The position numbers and the translations under genes were made by a program. DNA of 64,000 nt from Bog-950 sp046329495 (GTDB lineage: Bacteria > Bacteroidota > Bacteroidia > Chitinophagales > LD1): contig JAXLUO010000011.1 in the NCBI GenBank assembly GCA_046329495.1, positions 61,316 through 125,315 of the forward strand, written 5' to 3'. Within the stretch, counting starts at the first letter, position 1. The number at the start of each line of letters is the position of its first letter. Positions 16,773 through 26,223 of this stretch are shown piece by piece. A model generated the notes under the pieces. It was not told the DNA's origin. It did not search any database and saw only the letters and a list, made by a program, of their open reading frames with translations.

Positions 16773-17339
16773 ATGGCTACTTCCGATAAAGATTTACTGG
16801 ATCTGTTCAGCAATGGTGCCCGCGAGCGCGCCTTTACCCTGCTCATCGAAAAATACCAGGAAAAGGTGTATTACCACATCCGGCGCATGGTGAAGGATCA
16901 CGACGATGCCAACGATGTAATGCAGAACACCTTTATGAAGGTGTGGAAAGGGTTGGAGAACTTTCGTGCCGAAGCACAGCTATACACCTGGATTTACCGC
17001 ATTGCCACCAACGAAACCATTACCTTTTTAAATGCCCGTAACAAGCGGGTGATCATTTCTTTTGACGGTAACGATAAGGACGATGAAGAGGGTTATGCCC
17101 CCAGCAGTTATATAAAGGCCGAAAGCCATCAGGTTGATGGAGATGATATAGAGGCCCGGTTGAAGACGGCTATTGAAGCTTTACCCGAAAAGCAGAAACT
17201 GGTTTTTTGCATGCGGTATTATGATGAGATGCCTTACGAGCAAATGAGCGAGGTGCTGGGCACCAGCGAAGGTGCCTTGAAAGCCAGCTATCACCACGCA
17301 GCACAGAAAATTGAAAAATTTTTGTTGGGAGAGGATTAA
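16773..17339 (+). CDS. ECF-type RNA polymerase sigma factor
   Basis: A 188-residue sigma-70 family protein with region 2 (about 22-90, DDANDVMQNTFMKVWKGLENF, then TWIYRIATNETITFLN) and region 4 (about 125-182, LPEKQKLVFCMRYYDEMPYEQMSEVLGTSEGALKASYHHA). It has no region 3, as in ECF factors. The next two genes, spaced by about 40 bp each, look like its membrane anti-sigma partner and periplasmic sensor, so the three probably form one envelope-response unit. Confidence 0.95.
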   Translation: MATSDKDLLDLFSNGARERAFTLLIEKYQEKVYYHIRRMVKDHDDANDVMQNTFMKVWKGLENFRAEAQLYTWIYRIATNETITFLNARNKRVIISFDGNDKDDEEGYAPSSYIKAESHQVDGDDIEARLKTAIEALPEKQKLVFCMRYYDEMPYEQMSEVLGTSEGALKASYHHAAQKIEKFLLGED

Positions 17340-17381
17340 ACCTTTGGATGTAAGAATGCTCTAACAGAAGCGCTAACAATT

Positions 17382-18176
17382 ATGGAAACCAGGGAAGAAA
17401 TACTGAAAGAATTGCGGGAAATAGCCCCCAAACTGGCCGAATTACCGAAAATGAACCTTTATCAGGCTCCAAACGGTTATTTTGAGTCTTTCGGTGCAGG
17501 CATGAAAGTGCTGGTTGCAGAAGCTACGGCTCCTGTTGCCCCGGGTCAACTGGAATCGGTATTAAGCGCATTAAAGGATAAAAAGGGCACGGATACAGCT
17601 CCTGCAGGATATTTTAACACGTTCTCGGCTTCATTATTGCAAAAGATTCGTGTTTCGGAACAAGCGGAGGAACTGGCGGTTATTGCACCTGCATTGGCCA
17701 AATTGCCTAAGGTAAATTACCTGCAGGCGCCGGTTAACTACTTTAATAGTTTCCCTGCTTTAATGCTTAAAAAAGTTAAGCAGGCTGAAGCAGTTCAGCA
17801 GCCGGCTATGCCCACCTGGTTGATAACCGTAAATAATGTTTTTGAGCAGCTAACCGCTTGGGTTACCCGTCCACGATATGCCTATGCTTTTGCGGGGGGC
17901 TTTACCATGGTTTTATTGGCTGTTATGGTAACCATGAAAGCGCCTGAAGTGCAGCCGGCCAGCAATTGTACCGACCTTGCCTGCCTGATGAATGAGATGA
18001 AAATTAATGATGCCGACCTGGATGGCTACTTCCGTACGCATGCCGACGAGTTCAACTCAACCATGCTGGATAATTTCAGCGATGACAAGAAGATGGAAAA
18101 GGTGATGGATAAAAAGCAGGAAACACCAAAGGGCATTGAGGACTTGAGTGATGAAGAGTTAAATTTTATGCTGTAA
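17382..18176 (+). CDS. Putative membrane anti-sigma factor
   Basis: No family is certain. The 264-residue protein has one transmembrane helix at about 165-188 (YAFAGGFTMVLLAVMVTM). The cytoplasmic part contains three copies of a motif of the form LPK-(M/V)-N-(Y)-xQAP-x-(G/N)-YF-x-SF, near residues 20-35, 64-75 and 106-125. The C-terminal side is acidic (GIEDLSDEELNFML). Its position right after an ECF sigma gene supports an anti-sigma role, which is inference. Confidence 0.6.
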   Translation: METREEILKELREIAPKLAELPKMNLYQAPNGYFESFGAGMKVLVAEATAPVAPGQLESVLSALKDKKGTDTAPAGYFNTFSASLLQKIRVSEQAEELAVIAPALAKLPKVNYLQAPVNYFNSFPALMLKKVKQAEAVQQPAMPTWLITVNNVFEQLTAWVTRPRYAYAFAGGFTMVLLAVMVTMKAPEVQPASNCTDLACLMNEMKINDADLDGYFRTHADEFNSTMLDNFSDDKKMEKVMDKKQETPKGIEDLSDEELNFML

Positions 18177-18222
18177 TTAAACGCAGCCTCATCAAATACA
18201 TCCAAATAGAAAAAGAAATACT

Positions 18223-18699
18223 ATGAATAAGTTGAAGAAAGCAGCAATAGGATTTAGTTTGATGCTGCTATGTGTAACCGGCGCCATGGCGCAGCCACCA
18301 CAAGGCGGAGGCAATCAGAATAAAGGGGAGAAGGTGGAAGCTTTGCTTATAGCCTGGTTAACCCAAAGGTTAAATTTAACCCCGGAGGAAGCACAAAAGT
18401 TTTGGCCCGTATTTAATAGTTACCGGGCCGAGTTAAAAACCCTACGTCAAACAATGAAGTTGGAGGAAGGTGCTGAACCCAGTGCCGACCAAATGCTGGA
18501 GTTTGATCAGAAGAAACTGGACCTGAAAAAGAAATACAAAACCCAGTTTGAGGCAGCAATTGGTAAGGCTAAAGTGGATATCCTGTATCGCGCAGAAGAG
18601 GAATTTAAACAGAAGCTGAAAGAGATGCGCGAACAACGCCAGCAAAACCGCGGACAAGGCGGACCACCTCCTGCAGGGGGAAATGGCGGTGGCTATTAA
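18223..18699 (+). CDS. Sensor of ECF-type sigma factor-like periplasmic protein
   Basis: A 158-residue exported protein: signal peptide 1-23 (ending AMA), then a helical region with the motif LTQRLNLTPEEAQKFWPVFNSYRAEL typical of the small Bacteroidota proteins annotated as sensor of ECF-type sigma factor and related in style to Spy/CpxP. The C-terminus is low-complexity (RQQNRGQGGPPPAGG). It ends the sigma/anti-sigma cluster and is followed by a terminator. I infer that it senses envelope state. Confidence 0.75.
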   Translation: MNKLKKAAIGFSLMLLCVTGAMAQPPQGGGNQNKGEKVEALLIAWLTQRLNLTPEEAQKFWPVFNSYRAELKTLRQTMKLEEGAEPSADQMLEFDQKKLDLKKKYKTQFEAAIGKAKVDILYRAEEEFKQKLKEMREQRQQNRGQGGPPPAGGNGGGY

Positions 18700-18710
18700 T
18701 AAACTGAAAT

Positions 18711-18737
18711 AAAAAGGGGCTTATGGCTCCTTTTTTT
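18711..18737 (+). terminator. Intrinsic terminator after the ECF sigma cluster
   Basis: Stem AGGGGC (18715-18720) with GCTCCT-type partner (18726-18731, one G-U pair), flanked by A and T runs. Confidence 0.7.
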
Positions 18738-18864
18738 GTGCCCTAAAGCGATGACCGGCGGTAGTCTTCCCCCTTATAACAGGCACCTAACCTTCAGCAT
18801 TGTCATACTTCTGTCATTTTTCTAAAACTTGACTTTCATCAGAAAGAGCACTTTACCCGATTCC

Positions 18865-18872
18865 TATATTTG
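18865..18872 (+). promoter_or_regulatory. -7 box of the T9SS cargo gene
   Basis: TATATTTG matches TAnnTTTG exactly, 33 bp before the start codon at 18905. Confidence 0.5.
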
Positions 18873-18904
18873 CGCTATTATTCATAACTCTTAAAATACT
18901 TGGA

Positions 18905-19789
18905 ATGAAAGCAAAGTTTACTCTTGTAATGTTATTTGTGGCTGCGTTCGCTGGTCTGTATGCGCAACAGGCTCCTAACAGCGGGTTCGAAACCTGGACT
19001 AACGCCGCTAACCCCGATGGTTGGGTTACTATCGAATCAATTTTTGGTGCACCATTTGGTTTAGCTTCAAAAGATACTGTTGTTAAGGCCGAAGGAACAG
19101 CCTCATTAAAACTTAAAACCGATTCAATTCAGGCTGGTCCCACTAAAAGATTAGTTGCAGGTATTGCTTCATTGGGTACCGGTGCTTATTCTCCAACTAC
19201 CGGCTTCAGCTTCGATGGTATTGCCTTCCATTTCCGTCCTGACACCCTGTTCTTTACTTACAAATTAACTTCTCCTGGTACCGATACCGGCAGCCTTAGC
19301 ATCTACCTGTATACAGGTTCAGCAACACAATTAGGTGGTGGCTTATATTTAAATGCAAGTGCAAACTTTGCAACGGTATATGTGCCATTAACTGCACAAT
19401 ACAGCGGCGCTACCATTCCTGATAGCCTTAACCTGCAAATTACTTCCAGCAACGTTGCTCCGGTTCAGGGCACTACCTTAAATATTGATGCTATCCGTTT
19501 CGGTTACGTTAATGCCCCTTCTTTGGTGGAAGAAATCGACAACAGCATTACAATGAATGTATTCCCTAATCCTGCGGCTAACTATACCAATGTTACCTTC
19601 AGCGAACCAATGAACAACAGTTCTATCATGGTATTTGACCTTACCGGCCGCGTAGTTACCCACGAACTGGTGAATGGCAGCAGCCATCAGTTTAACACCG
19701 GCGATTGGGCAACCGGCACGTACACCTTCTCGCTTATCAATGCCGATAGCAAAGTGGTAGGCAAAGGCCGTATCAACGTAGCGCACTAA
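18905..19789 (+). CDS. T9SS-sorted secreted protein of unknown function
   Basis: A 294-residue protein with signal peptide 1-20 (ending LYAQQ), a start of the type 'PNSGFETWTNAANPDGW' seen in many Bacteroidota secreted jelly-roll proteins, a beta-rich carbohydrate-binding-like middle, and a type A T9SS C-terminal domain from about 215 (MNVFPNPAANYTNV to GTYTFSL). It has no catalytic motif. It is probably surface-attached after export. It is single, with its own -7 box and terminator. Confidence 0.85.
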   Translation: MKAKFTLVMLFVAAFAGLYAQQAPNSGFETWTNAANPDGWVTIESIFGAPFGLASKDTVVKAEGTASLKLKTDSIQAGPTKRLVAGIASLGTGAYSPTTGFSFDGIAFHFRPDTLFFTYKLTSPGTDTGSLSIYLYTGSATQLGGGLYLNASANFATVYVPLTAQYSGATIPDSLNLQITSSNVAPVQGTTLNIDAIRFGYVNAPSLVEEIDNSITMNVFPNPAANYTNVTFSEPMNNSSIMVFDLTGRVVTHELVNGSSHQFNTGDWATGTYTFSLINADSKVVGKGRINVAH

Positions 19790-19815
19790 TAACTTACTAC
19801 ATACATCAATAAGAG

Positions 19816-19843
19816 AGCCTTCCGGTAACGGAGGGCTTTTTTT
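19816..19843 (+). terminator. Intrinsic terminator after the T9SS cargo gene
   Basis: Nine-bp stem AGCCTTCCG (19816-19824) with CGGAGGGCT (19829-19837, one G-U pair), GTAA loop, then seven Ts. Confidence 0.9.
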
Positions 19844-20029
19844 ATGCCTGCTTTGAATAGCGCTGCTTATATGGCAGCATCCGTAGGAGTCTTATATTAG
19901 CAAATAGCTAATGCGTAACAATGCTTTTAGTGCCGATGTTATGCAAGTTTTGAGTGCCGGACGGTTGTTAACCCGGTAGGGGGGAACCTTCCGCTAATAA
20001 TTGCTCCGGTGCTTTTTAAACGGGATGTT

Positions 20030-21718
20030 TTACTTGTAAACTTTCTGCCGCAGAATGGTATACACCCAAATGATGAACAGAACTCCTGCGCCCATATAGC
20101 CAATGAAACTCCACTTGTTTATGCCGTAATAGAACTTCATTTCGGGCGGGTAATTGGCCAGCAGCGCAATACTGCTACTAATCATCAAGGCACAGATTAC
20201 ATAAATTAAATTCTGCCTGTTGCTGATGCTGTCCCACTTTTTAAGTGCATAACCGTAGCCCTGTAATTCTACTTCAAAATGCAGTTTACCTTTAGTGGTC
20301 TTCTGCATAATGTTGCGCAACTCTACCGGAAAGGTATTCAGAAACGAAGTAACGTTTGAGAAACGCTGCGCTGCTTCGTTAGCAAGGTTTTCCGGCTTCA
20401 ACTGGTCGGTTAATAAACGCTGACCATAAGGCTTAATGAACTCGTATGTTTTAAAATTCGGGTGCAGTTTTTTGCCTATGCCTTCCAATATGGCAAAAGC
20501 ACGGAAGATGAGAAACACACCACCGGGAACGGTAATGTGATAATCGTACATAATCTTCTGTAATCGTTCAATAACGTCCTGTATGCTGCTTTCGCTAACG
20601 TCAAGGTGCGCATAGTCCTCAATCAAATCATTAAGGTCATACACAAACTGGCGCATATCCGTAATGTTATCCTCTACGGCCAGTTTACGCAATTGTACCG
20701 CCATTTCTCTTGCATCGTATCGAGACATAGCTATAAAGATGCCGGCAAAGGCATACTTATCCTTCTTCATCAATTGCCCCACCATACCAAAGTCTAAAAG
20801 TATAATGGTGCCTTCCTGGTTAACCAATACGTTACCAGGGTGCGGGTCGCCATGGAAATAGCCAAATTCAAATATCTGGCTCAGGTATATTTCCATCCCT
20901 TTCTCTACTATACGTGCAGGGCTAATACCCCATTCTTTAAGTTTTTGCACGTCGGTAATCTTACATCCGGGTGCAAACTCCATAATCAGCACTTTATCGG
21001 TGCTGAACTCGCGGTAAGGTTTAGGAACGTAAAAGTCGGTGCGGTGTCGGTAAGTTGTTCTAAAGCGCTCAATGTTGCGCGCCTCGTTGCGGTAGTCTAA
21101 CTCTTTAAAAATAGCCCGTTCAAAAACCCGCACTACTTCTTCGCCGTTAAGCACGCCCTGTTTTTTCAGGTAGCGGTCCATCCGGCGTACGCCCTCACGT
21201 ATTATTCCAAGGTCCTGCTCAATAATTTCTTTTACATCGGGCCGCTGAATTTTTACAACAACATCTTCGCCGGTTTTAAGCTTAGCCTTGTGTACCTGGC
21301 CTATGGATGCCGAAGCCATGGGCACCTCCTGAAAGTCATCAAAAATTTCTTCCAGTTTTTTACCGGTTTCACTTTCTATAATGGCTTTGGCACGGGTAAA
21401 CTCAAAAGGAGGAACGCGGTCCTGCAACTTTTCAAATTCTTTCACCAATTCTTCCGGTATTATGTCCGGTCGGTTACTAAGTATCTGAGCCAGTTTAATA
21501 AAGGTAGGGCCTAACTCTTCGGCGGCCATGCGCACACGCTCCCAGCGGGTGTATTCCATCACCGGTTTTTCGTCGCGCAGCCATTTTAAACGCATGCCTT
21601 CCGTAACCAGGTTACGCATCGTGCTATTAGCAATAAAATCCTCGAAACCGTATTTGATCAGAATACCGAGTATTTCACGCGTGCGGTTGATGTTGCGGAA
21701 AGTATCATTAAAAAGCAT
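20030..21718 (-). CDS. ABC1/UbiB-family atypical protein kinase
   Basis: A complete 562-residue member. The N-terminal regulatory motif reads KLAQ (IKLAQILSNRPDIIPEEL) in place of the KxGQ of UbiB/COQ8. Further on are the A-rich loop (ASASIGQVHKAKL), the lysine of VVVKIQRP, the catalytic FHGDPHPGNV and the metal-binding LDFGMVG. Two C-terminal transmembrane helices (about 500-520 and 535-555) suggest membrane anchoring. Relatives act in quinone biosynthesis or lipid metabolism. Its neighbours give no hint of a pathway. Confidence 0.95.
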   Translation of the reverse strand: MLFNDTFRNINRTREILGILIKYGFEDFIANSTMRNLVTEGMRLKWLRDEKPVMEYTRWERVRMAAEELGPTFIKLAQILSNRPDIIPEELVKEFEKLQDRVPPFEFTRAKAIIESETGKKLEEIFDDFQEVPMASASIGQVHKAKLKTGEDVVVKIQRPDVKEIIEQDLGIIREGVRRMDRYLKKQGVLNGEEVVRVFERAIFKELDYRNEARNIERFRTTYRHRTDFYVPKPYREFSTDKVLIMEFAPGCKITDVQKLKEWGISPARIVEKGMEIYLSQIFEFGYFHGDPHPGNVLVNQEGTIILLDFGMVGQLMKKDKYAFAGIFIAMSRYDAREMAVQLRKLAVEDNITDMRQFVYDLNDLIEDYAHLDVSESSIQDVIERLQKIMYDYHITVPGGVFLIFRAFAILEGIGKKLHPNFKTYEFIKPYGQRLLTDQLKPENLANEAAQRFSNVTSFLNTFPVELRNIMQKTTKGKLHFEVELQGYGYALKKWDSISNRQNLIYVICALMISSSIALLANYPPEMKFYYGINKWSFIGYMGAGVLFIIWVYTILRQKVYK

Positions 21719-21803
21719 GGTGGTCTAAAAATATAAAATGTATCGACAGCCCGAAGTCTAATGCAACGAATAAACAGTAATTCACGAAACTTCCGTCCTG
21801 TCT

Positions 21804-22871
21804 TTAGTTTCCGGCCATCAACCGGTCGCACAAGGCCAATAACTTTTCGCGCCGCATCCTTTGGGTATAATTGGTAACAATCCGTTCCCGGGCAGCCTTG
21901 CTTTTTACGGCCCAATCACCCTCCAGGGCTGCATTTAGTACACCCTGTAAAGCGGTACTATTTCGCAGGGGTAGTACAAACCCGCTATCGCCCACTATCT
22001 CAGGCATCGAAAACACGGCCGAAACAACGGGCACACACCCGCACAACATACTTTCACAAAGCGCATTCGGGAACCCCTCGGCCATGCTCAGTTGCAGGTA
22101 ATAGGTACAGCTACTAAATACTATCGGTAACTGATTATTTGGTGTAGCAGGTAATAACTCCACATTGGCCGGTAATGTCGGTAACCGATCGGGCGAATCA
22201 ATACCAAGGATAATAAACCGGCACTCCGGAAAGCGGGGCGCAACCGATAAAATCAAATCTATACCCTTCAACTGTACCTGAAAGGGGTATTCCCAGGCTC
22301 CGCTAACAGTAATAAATGTGTTTGGCCGGCGGGCACCAGTTGCTTGCCATTGCTCAGGATCGTACCCGTTAGGTATCTCAGTGTAGGGCGTTTTTAAACC
22401 CGGTATACGCGCATAAATTCCCTGGGCCGATGGCTCCTGTGTATCGTAGCTATAATCATACTCCATTAGCGACCTGTGCTTAGGCGCAATATGCGTGCAG
22501 GCAATAAACGTTAAGCGGGTAAAAAACTCCAATCCTCTCTTTTGCCAGTTGCCATAACCGATGTTGGGAAAGTAATGTGCGTCCGTACCGCCAACTATCA
22601 CCAGCGAGGGTCTTCCTGTGAGCCTGCCAAACAGCACCGGCAACACCGAATGGTAACCCGCAAACTGACAAACAATTAAATCCGCCGTCCACACATGGCG
22701 CAACAGAAAGAAACACTGCTTTAGAAAGCTAAACGGCGTACCCGATTTTTTTGGCGTATAAAAGTCAAAGCCCTTTACATCATACACTTCCTTAAGCATC
22801 TCCACATCCTTCTTAACAAAGCTGGAGAGATAGTTATAGAACAGTAAGATGGTTTTACGCTTTTGCGCCAT
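21804..22871 (-). CDS. GT4-type glycosyltransferase
   Basis: A 355-residue GT-B-fold glycosyltransferase. The C-terminal half carries the EX7E motif (EGFPNALCE near 275-283) followed by GCVPVVS and EIVGDSGFVLP, characteristic of family 1/GT4 retaining enzymes. A glycine-rich VIVGGTD lies near residue 90 in the N-terminal half. No transmembrane segment is evident. The acceptor is unknown; no polysaccharide cluster surrounds it. Confidence 0.88.
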   Translation of the reverse strand: MAQKRKTILLFYNYLSSFVKKDVEMLKEVYDVKGFDFYTPKKSGTPFSFLKQCFFLLRHVWTADLIVCQFAGYHSVLPVLFGRLTGRPSLVIVGGTDAHYFPNIGYGNWQKRGLEFFTRLTFIACTHIAPKHRSLMEYDYSYDTQEPSAQGIYARIPGLKTPYTEIPNGYDPEQWQATGARRPNTFITVSGAWEYPFQVQLKGIDLILSVAPRFPECRFIILGIDSPDRLPTLPANVELLPATPNNQLPIVFSSCTYYLQLSMAEGFPNALCESMLCGCVPVVSAVFSMPEIVGDSGFVLPLRNSTALQGVLNAALEGDWAVKSKAARERIVTNYTQRMRREKLLALCDRLMAGN

Positions 22872-22914
22872 GGCTTTAACTTACACTGCTAACATACGCA
22901 TTCAATAATTAAGG

Positions 22915-23733
22915 CTAAGGCACAATAACAGTCTTCGTGGTAAACGAATACACATTAAAGTAGCCCAACACGTCGGTGCTAAAATTGCTGGGCGGATTAG
23001 CCGGAGCAGCGCTGGCATTTATCGGGTTGCTGAAATTATTTTGGTTCAGCACATTGTAGTAATTATAAATGCTCTCGGTTATACTCCATAATTCCACCTG
23101 CACCGTATCGCCTGTTTGTATATCACCGGCTCTCGCGCTTATGTCTCGCAATTTGCCGTCAAACAATCTATCGTTGGCTATGCGCAAATTGGTGTTACGC
23201 AATCCGTTTTCTATAGTGGCTATGCGGTAATAGTTGCCCTGGCCTGCGGGGTCCATAAACAGACAGCGCAGTCGGGTGTTCTCGCCATTGTTGGGTCCGC
23301 CGGGGCCTTGTATAGCAGCTTCAAAATACAGCGAGTCCAACTGAACAGGCATAGGCATTTGGCAAATGGCGTCATACACCTTGCCTTCTACTTGTGCCTG
23401 AAAATGATAGGTGCGGCCCGGTACGCCGTTCAATAGTTGGGTTTGATATTCGCCTGGGTTTACTTCATGCAGCGTATCGGTAGTGCCTGCATCATCCGCA
23501 ATAAATACATAGTCGGCATGCACGGCTTCAAAGTCATTGCCTTCGTAATACGCTTTCGATTTACTGAACTTAACCGTATACGGCCCCGGAGCATTGCTCA
23601 GGTTACCCTCTATTACCAAATGCGGTTCAGCACTTTTCAGGTTTAGTTTTATATCCTCGGTGCACGAACTGGTTATTACAGCCGCCAGCAGCGCCAATAA
23701 TCCCGATTGCAGTAGTTGTTGTATGCGTTGCAT
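22915..23733 (-). CDS. DUF4249-family lipoprotein paired with a TonB receptor
   Basis: A 272-residue lipoprotein: signal peptide with lipobox (ITSSC, Cys24), then a beta-rich domain starting EPHLVIEGNLSNAPGPYTVKFSKS, the usual opening of DUF4249. Members lie directly downstream of TonB-dependent receptors, as here: the receptor stop codon is 3 bp before this start. By analogy with SusD it may be a surface substrate-binding or gating partner, but its ligand is not known. Confidence 0.88.
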   Translation of the reverse strand: MQRIQQLLQSGLLALLAAVITSSCTEDIKLNLKSAEPHLVIEGNLSNAPGPYTVKFSKSKAYYEGNDFEAVHADYVFIADDAGTTDTLHEVNPGEYQTQLLNGVPGRTYHFQAQVEGKVYDAICQMPMPVQLDSLYFEAAIQGPGGPNNGENTRLRCLFMDPAGQGNYYRIATIENGLRNTNLRIANDRLFDGKLRDISARAGDIQTGDTVQVELWSITESIYNYYNVLNQNNFSNPINASAAPANPPSNFSTDVLGYFNVYSFTTKTVIVP

Positions 23734-23736
23734 GGC

Positions 23737-26091
23737 TTAGTGGGTTTTTTGCTTTTTAATGGCGGTGAACTTAAAGTTGTAGCTAATGGAAGGAGTAATG
23801 CGGAACAGATACGTTTTGGTAGCAACCGTTACGTTGTTGCTCAAGTCGCGGGTTTCAAAGTCTATGCTGTAAGCATTTTTACGTGCATACAGGTTATAGA
23901 TGCTCAGGTTTAAATCGTGCTCCCAGTTTTTGCGTTTCTTTAAAATAAAGGTGGCACCTAAATCTAACCGGTGGTAATCGGGCATGCGGTCCTGGTTGCG
24001 CGGGCCGTAATAAGGATACACCGTGCCGTTTACCGTATACTTACCGCTCGGGTAGGTTACGGCATTACCGGTATAGTAAACAAAAGTGGCCGATATATTG
24101 ATGCGCGGGGTTATGTCATACATCAGCACCACACTTAAATCGTGTGTGCGGTCGTACTTACTCGGGAACCAGCTGCCATAATTAACGCTTGCAAATCTGC
24201 GCTCACTGCGCGATAAGGTATAGCTTATCCAACCTGTAAACTTGCCGGTTCGTTTTTTCAGAAATAGTTCCAAACCATACGCCCGTCCCGTTCCATAAAT
24301 CAGTTGCGATTCCACTGTTTCGTTAGCACGCAGCACAGCACCGTTCTTGTAGTCAATTTGGTTCTGCATCCATTTAAAATAACCCTCTACCGAAAACTCA
24401 AATATGTTTTTGTAAAAGTTCAGGAAGTAACCGCCACCTACCTGGTCGCAAACCTGCGCTTTTACATTGTTGCTGCTCATAATCCAGCGGTCGGTTGGGT
24501 TGCTGGTGGTAGCGTTGCTTAGCTGGTGCAGGTTTTGCGCATTACGGCTGTAAGCAATCTTAAAGCTCATATCCTTATAAAAGTTGTAGCTCATGCTAAA
24601 GCGTGGCTCGGCGTTAAAGTAGGTTTTACCAAACTGTCCCACATTTAAATGGAAGGTATCAATGCTTTCATCCGGATGGAAATTGAAGTAATTGCCCGGG
24701 CCTGTAATGGTAAAGGTAGATAGGCGCAAACCGTAGTTAATATTCACCTTCTTCCAAAGCGTTACTTCGTGTTGCGCGTACACGGCGTTCTCCCAACTGT
24801 AATTGCGCGTAAGTTCAAAGCTGTTCAGGCGGCTGGTGTCGCTGCTGGTAACCTGGCCCGGCACAATGCTGTGGAACGTACTTTGCCAGCCAAATTTCAA
24901 TTTGTTGGTGGCATTTAAAAAGTAATCAAGGTCCTGCTTTAAGCTATAGTCCTGCACCACCGACTTAATGTTTAGCTCAAAACCGCTGCCAATGTTAATG
25001 GCGTAATTAAAGTTGTTGAATATAAAGGCCGTGTTTAAAAACAGCTTATCGTTAAAAATGTGGTTCCAGCGAAGCGTTGCCGTGCTGTTACCGTATTTAA
25101 TGCCAAAGCGGTTGCTTAGTCCAAATATGTCCTGACCAAAATATCCGCTAATAAACAAACGGTCTTTTTGCCCTAAGCGGTAATTGGCTTTTGCATTAAT
25201 ATCGTAAAAGTGCAGCGTACTTTCTTTCAGGTTCTGCTTCTTCGACATCTTTAAGAACAAATCAGCATACGTAGTGCGGCCCGATATAAAAAACGAACCT
25301 TTATCCTTTACAATCGGCCCTTCAATATTCAACCGGCTTGTTATTAAACCTATGCCGCCGCTTATTACGTAGTTCTTATCGTTGCCTTCCTTCATCTTCA
25401 AATCAAGCACACTGCTGATGCGGCCGCCGTATTCGGCAGGCATATTGCCTTTGTAAAGTGTGGCATCCTTTAAGGCATCGCTGTTAAACGTGCTGAAGAA
25501 ACCTAACATATGGCTGGCATTGTAAACCGGTGCTTCGTCCAGCAATAAAAGGTTCTGGTCGTTACTGCCGCCGCGTACATAAAAACCGCTGTTGCCTTCC
25601 GAAGCCGGCATAACACCGGGTAGTAGCTGAATGGTTTTTAAAATATCCCGTTCGCCAAACAACACGGGCACTTTGTTCATCTCTTTTACATCCAGTGTTA
25701 CGGCACTAACCTGTGCCCGCTTTACATTGCCATCATCTTTACTGGCCGTTACCTCTACCTGGTTTAATTGCACGGTACTCGGCGCTAAAGAAATATTCAG
25801 TGTTTGATTCGCTGAACTATCCAGCGTAGTGGTAAAATCATCATAACCTAAATAATGCACAACCAGCGTGTATTTATTGTTGGGTAAGGTAAGAGAGTAG
25901 AAACCATACGCATTGGTTATAGCTCCGGCACCGGTCAATTCTTTTACATACACACTGGCGCCAATTAATTCTTCGCCTGTTTTAGCATCCTTTACGCTGC
26001 CGCTCACCGTAAATTTTGCGGTGGACTGGGAGAATCCGCACAGATGAATAAAAAATCCTGCAAGCAGGAAACAAAAACCTCTAAAGGACAT
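23737..26091 (-). CDS. TonB-dependent outer-membrane receptor with carboxypeptidase-regulatory-like domain
   Basis: A 784-residue receptor. I chose the start at 26091, not 26133, since it directly yields a signal peptide (MSFRGFCFLLAGFFIHLCGFSQ). A CarboxypepD_reg-like domain follows (about 27-110, VSGSVKDAKTGEELIGASVYVK), then the plug (about 120-225, LLPGVMPASEGNSGFYVRGGSNDQNL) and a long beta-barrel ending in a short C-terminal strand. The substrate cannot be told from sequence. It is followed at 3 bp by the DUF4249 lipoprotein and is divergent from a cytochrome gene. Confidence 0.95.
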   Translation of the reverse strand: MSFRGFCFLLAGFFIHLCGFSQSTAKFTVSGSVKDAKTGEELIGASVYVKELTGAGAITNAYGFYSLTLPNNKYTLVVHYLGYDDFTTTLDSSANQTLNISLAPSTVQLNQVEVTASKDDGNVKRAQVSAVTLDVKEMNKVPVLFGERDILKTIQLLPGVMPASEGNSGFYVRGGSNDQNLLLLDEAPVYNASHMLGFFSTFNSDALKDATLYKGNMPAEYGGRISSVLDLKMKEGNDKNYVISGGIGLITSRLNIEGPIVKDKGSFFISGRTTYADLFLKMSKKQNLKESTLHFYDINAKANYRLGQKDRLFISGYFGQDIFGLSNRFGIKYGNSTATLRWNHIFNDKLFLNTAFIFNNFNYAINIGSGFELNIKSVVQDYSLKQDLDYFLNATNKLKFGWQSTFHSIVPGQVTSSDTSRLNSFELTRNYSWENAVYAQHEVTLWKKVNINYGLRLSTFTITGPGNYFNFHPDESIDTFHLNVGQFGKTYFNAEPRFSMSYNFYKDMSFKIAYSRNAQNLHQLSNATTSNPTDRWIMSSNNVKAQVCDQVGGGYFLNFYKNIFEFSVEGYFKWMQNQIDYKNGAVLRANETVESQLIYGTGRAYGLELFLKKRTGKFTGWISYTLSRSERRFASVNYGSWFPSKYDRTHDLSVVLMYDITPRINISATFVYYTGNAVTYPSGKYTVNGTVYPYYGPRNQDRMPDYHRLDLGATFILKKRKNWEHDLNLSIYNLYARKNAYSIDFETRDLSNNVTVATKTYLFRITPSISYNFKFTAIKKQKTH

Positions 26092-26211
26092 ATCAAAAAT
26101 TAAGTGCTTTAAACGCCACTCCGTCGGCGACATTGTGCATAGATAATTTTTTAATGTTGAACCGTAGTTTTTATGCTGTTAAGTGTGCTTAAATCAAATT
26201 AAACTTCCGCT

Positions 26212-26219
26212 TATCTTTG
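26212..26219 (+). promoter_or_regulatory. -7 box directly before the cytochrome gene
   Basis: TATCTTTG matches TAnnTTTG and ends 4 bp before the start codon at 26224. Transcription would begin at or just after the ATG, so this may be a leaderless mRNA. Confidence 0.45.
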
Positions 26220-26223
26220 CCAT

